DNA of 64,000 bases from Pseudomonadota bacterium (GTDB taxonomy: Bacteria; Pseudomonadota; Alphaproteobacteria; Rhizobiales; MH13): assembly GCA_039024915.1 (NCBI GenBank), contig JBCCPK010000003.1, positions 248,001 to 312,000 of the forward strand, read 5' to 3'. Positions within the stretch are counted from its first letter, which is position 1, and every line of letters starts with the position of its first letter. This document shows, piece after piece, positions 63,624 to 64,000 of the stretch. The position numbers and the translations under genes were made by a program. The notes below the pieces were generated by a model. That model ran no database searches and had not been told where the DNA came from. It saw only the letters and a list, made by a program, of their open reading frames with translations.

Positions 63624-64000
<377 letters not shown>

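Overview
The window is ordinary chromosome from an alphaproteobacterium, most likely a member of the Hyphomicrobiales (Rhizobiales). The base composition is about 60% GC. Gene order supports this: pepN, a PleC-type PAS kinase, glnE, a two-component pair, degP and ccmHFEI; a PBP1 gene followed by DUF1214 and DUF1254 genes; and DUF1491-pssA-psd-ABC exporter. Genus or species cannot be named from the sequence alone. No rRNA, tRNA, insertion sequence, transposase or CRISPR array was seen. Layout: 0-7 kb holds a TauE-type permease, an FAH-family hydrolase, aminopeptidase N and a PAS sensor kinase. 7-14.4 kb, minus strand, reads degP, OmpR-type regulator, sensor kinase, glnE, EF-hand protein. The last four genes overlap. 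14.5-24.8 kb, minus strand, has an alpha/beta-hydrolase-OsmC fusion, the cytochrome c maturation genes ccmI-ccmE-ccmF-ccmH, a helical protein of unknown function, a 17-kDa-type lipoprotein and a PepSY/PhoP/PhoQ-like operon resembling feuN-feuP-feuQ. 24.9-39.2 kb, minus strand, is a complete-looking gene transfer agent (GTA) head-tail cluster of the RcGTA type: small and large terminase, portal, protease, capsid, adaptors, tail tube, tape measure, distal tail, hub, peptidase and the 1307-residue baseplate protein. 39.5-48 kb holds a YcgN-family protein, a class A penicillin-binding protein, small envelope proteins, a lipoprotein and a DUF2336 protein. 46.7-50.6 kb, minus strand, has phospholipid synthesis (pssA, psd) beside an Atm1-type ABC exporter. 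50.8-64 kb holds a LysM protein, a LOG-family hydrolase, GNAT, cimA, GFA, cysS, a DUF2865 protein, gltX, nadE, a DODA-type dioxygenase and the end of a class II DAHP synthase. The most interesting signals are in the GTA cluster. A strong sigma70-type promoter with an 18-bp near-palindrome in its spacer lies upstream of the first GTA gene. About 110 nt further on, still before that gene, is a canonical intrinsic terminator. A second near-perfect intrinsic terminator (11-bp stem, U7) is buried inside a coding sequence between portal and protease. Together they predict that full GTA expression needs anti-termination or attenuation control. The second theme is a putative FeuP/PhoP regulon. Two promoters, 33 kb apart, share the architecture NGTTCA-N5-NGTTCA-N12-(-10). 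One precedes the PepSY-RR-HK operon and the other precedes the DUF2865 envelope gene. A third oddity is an AT-rich, length-extended segment inside cysS.
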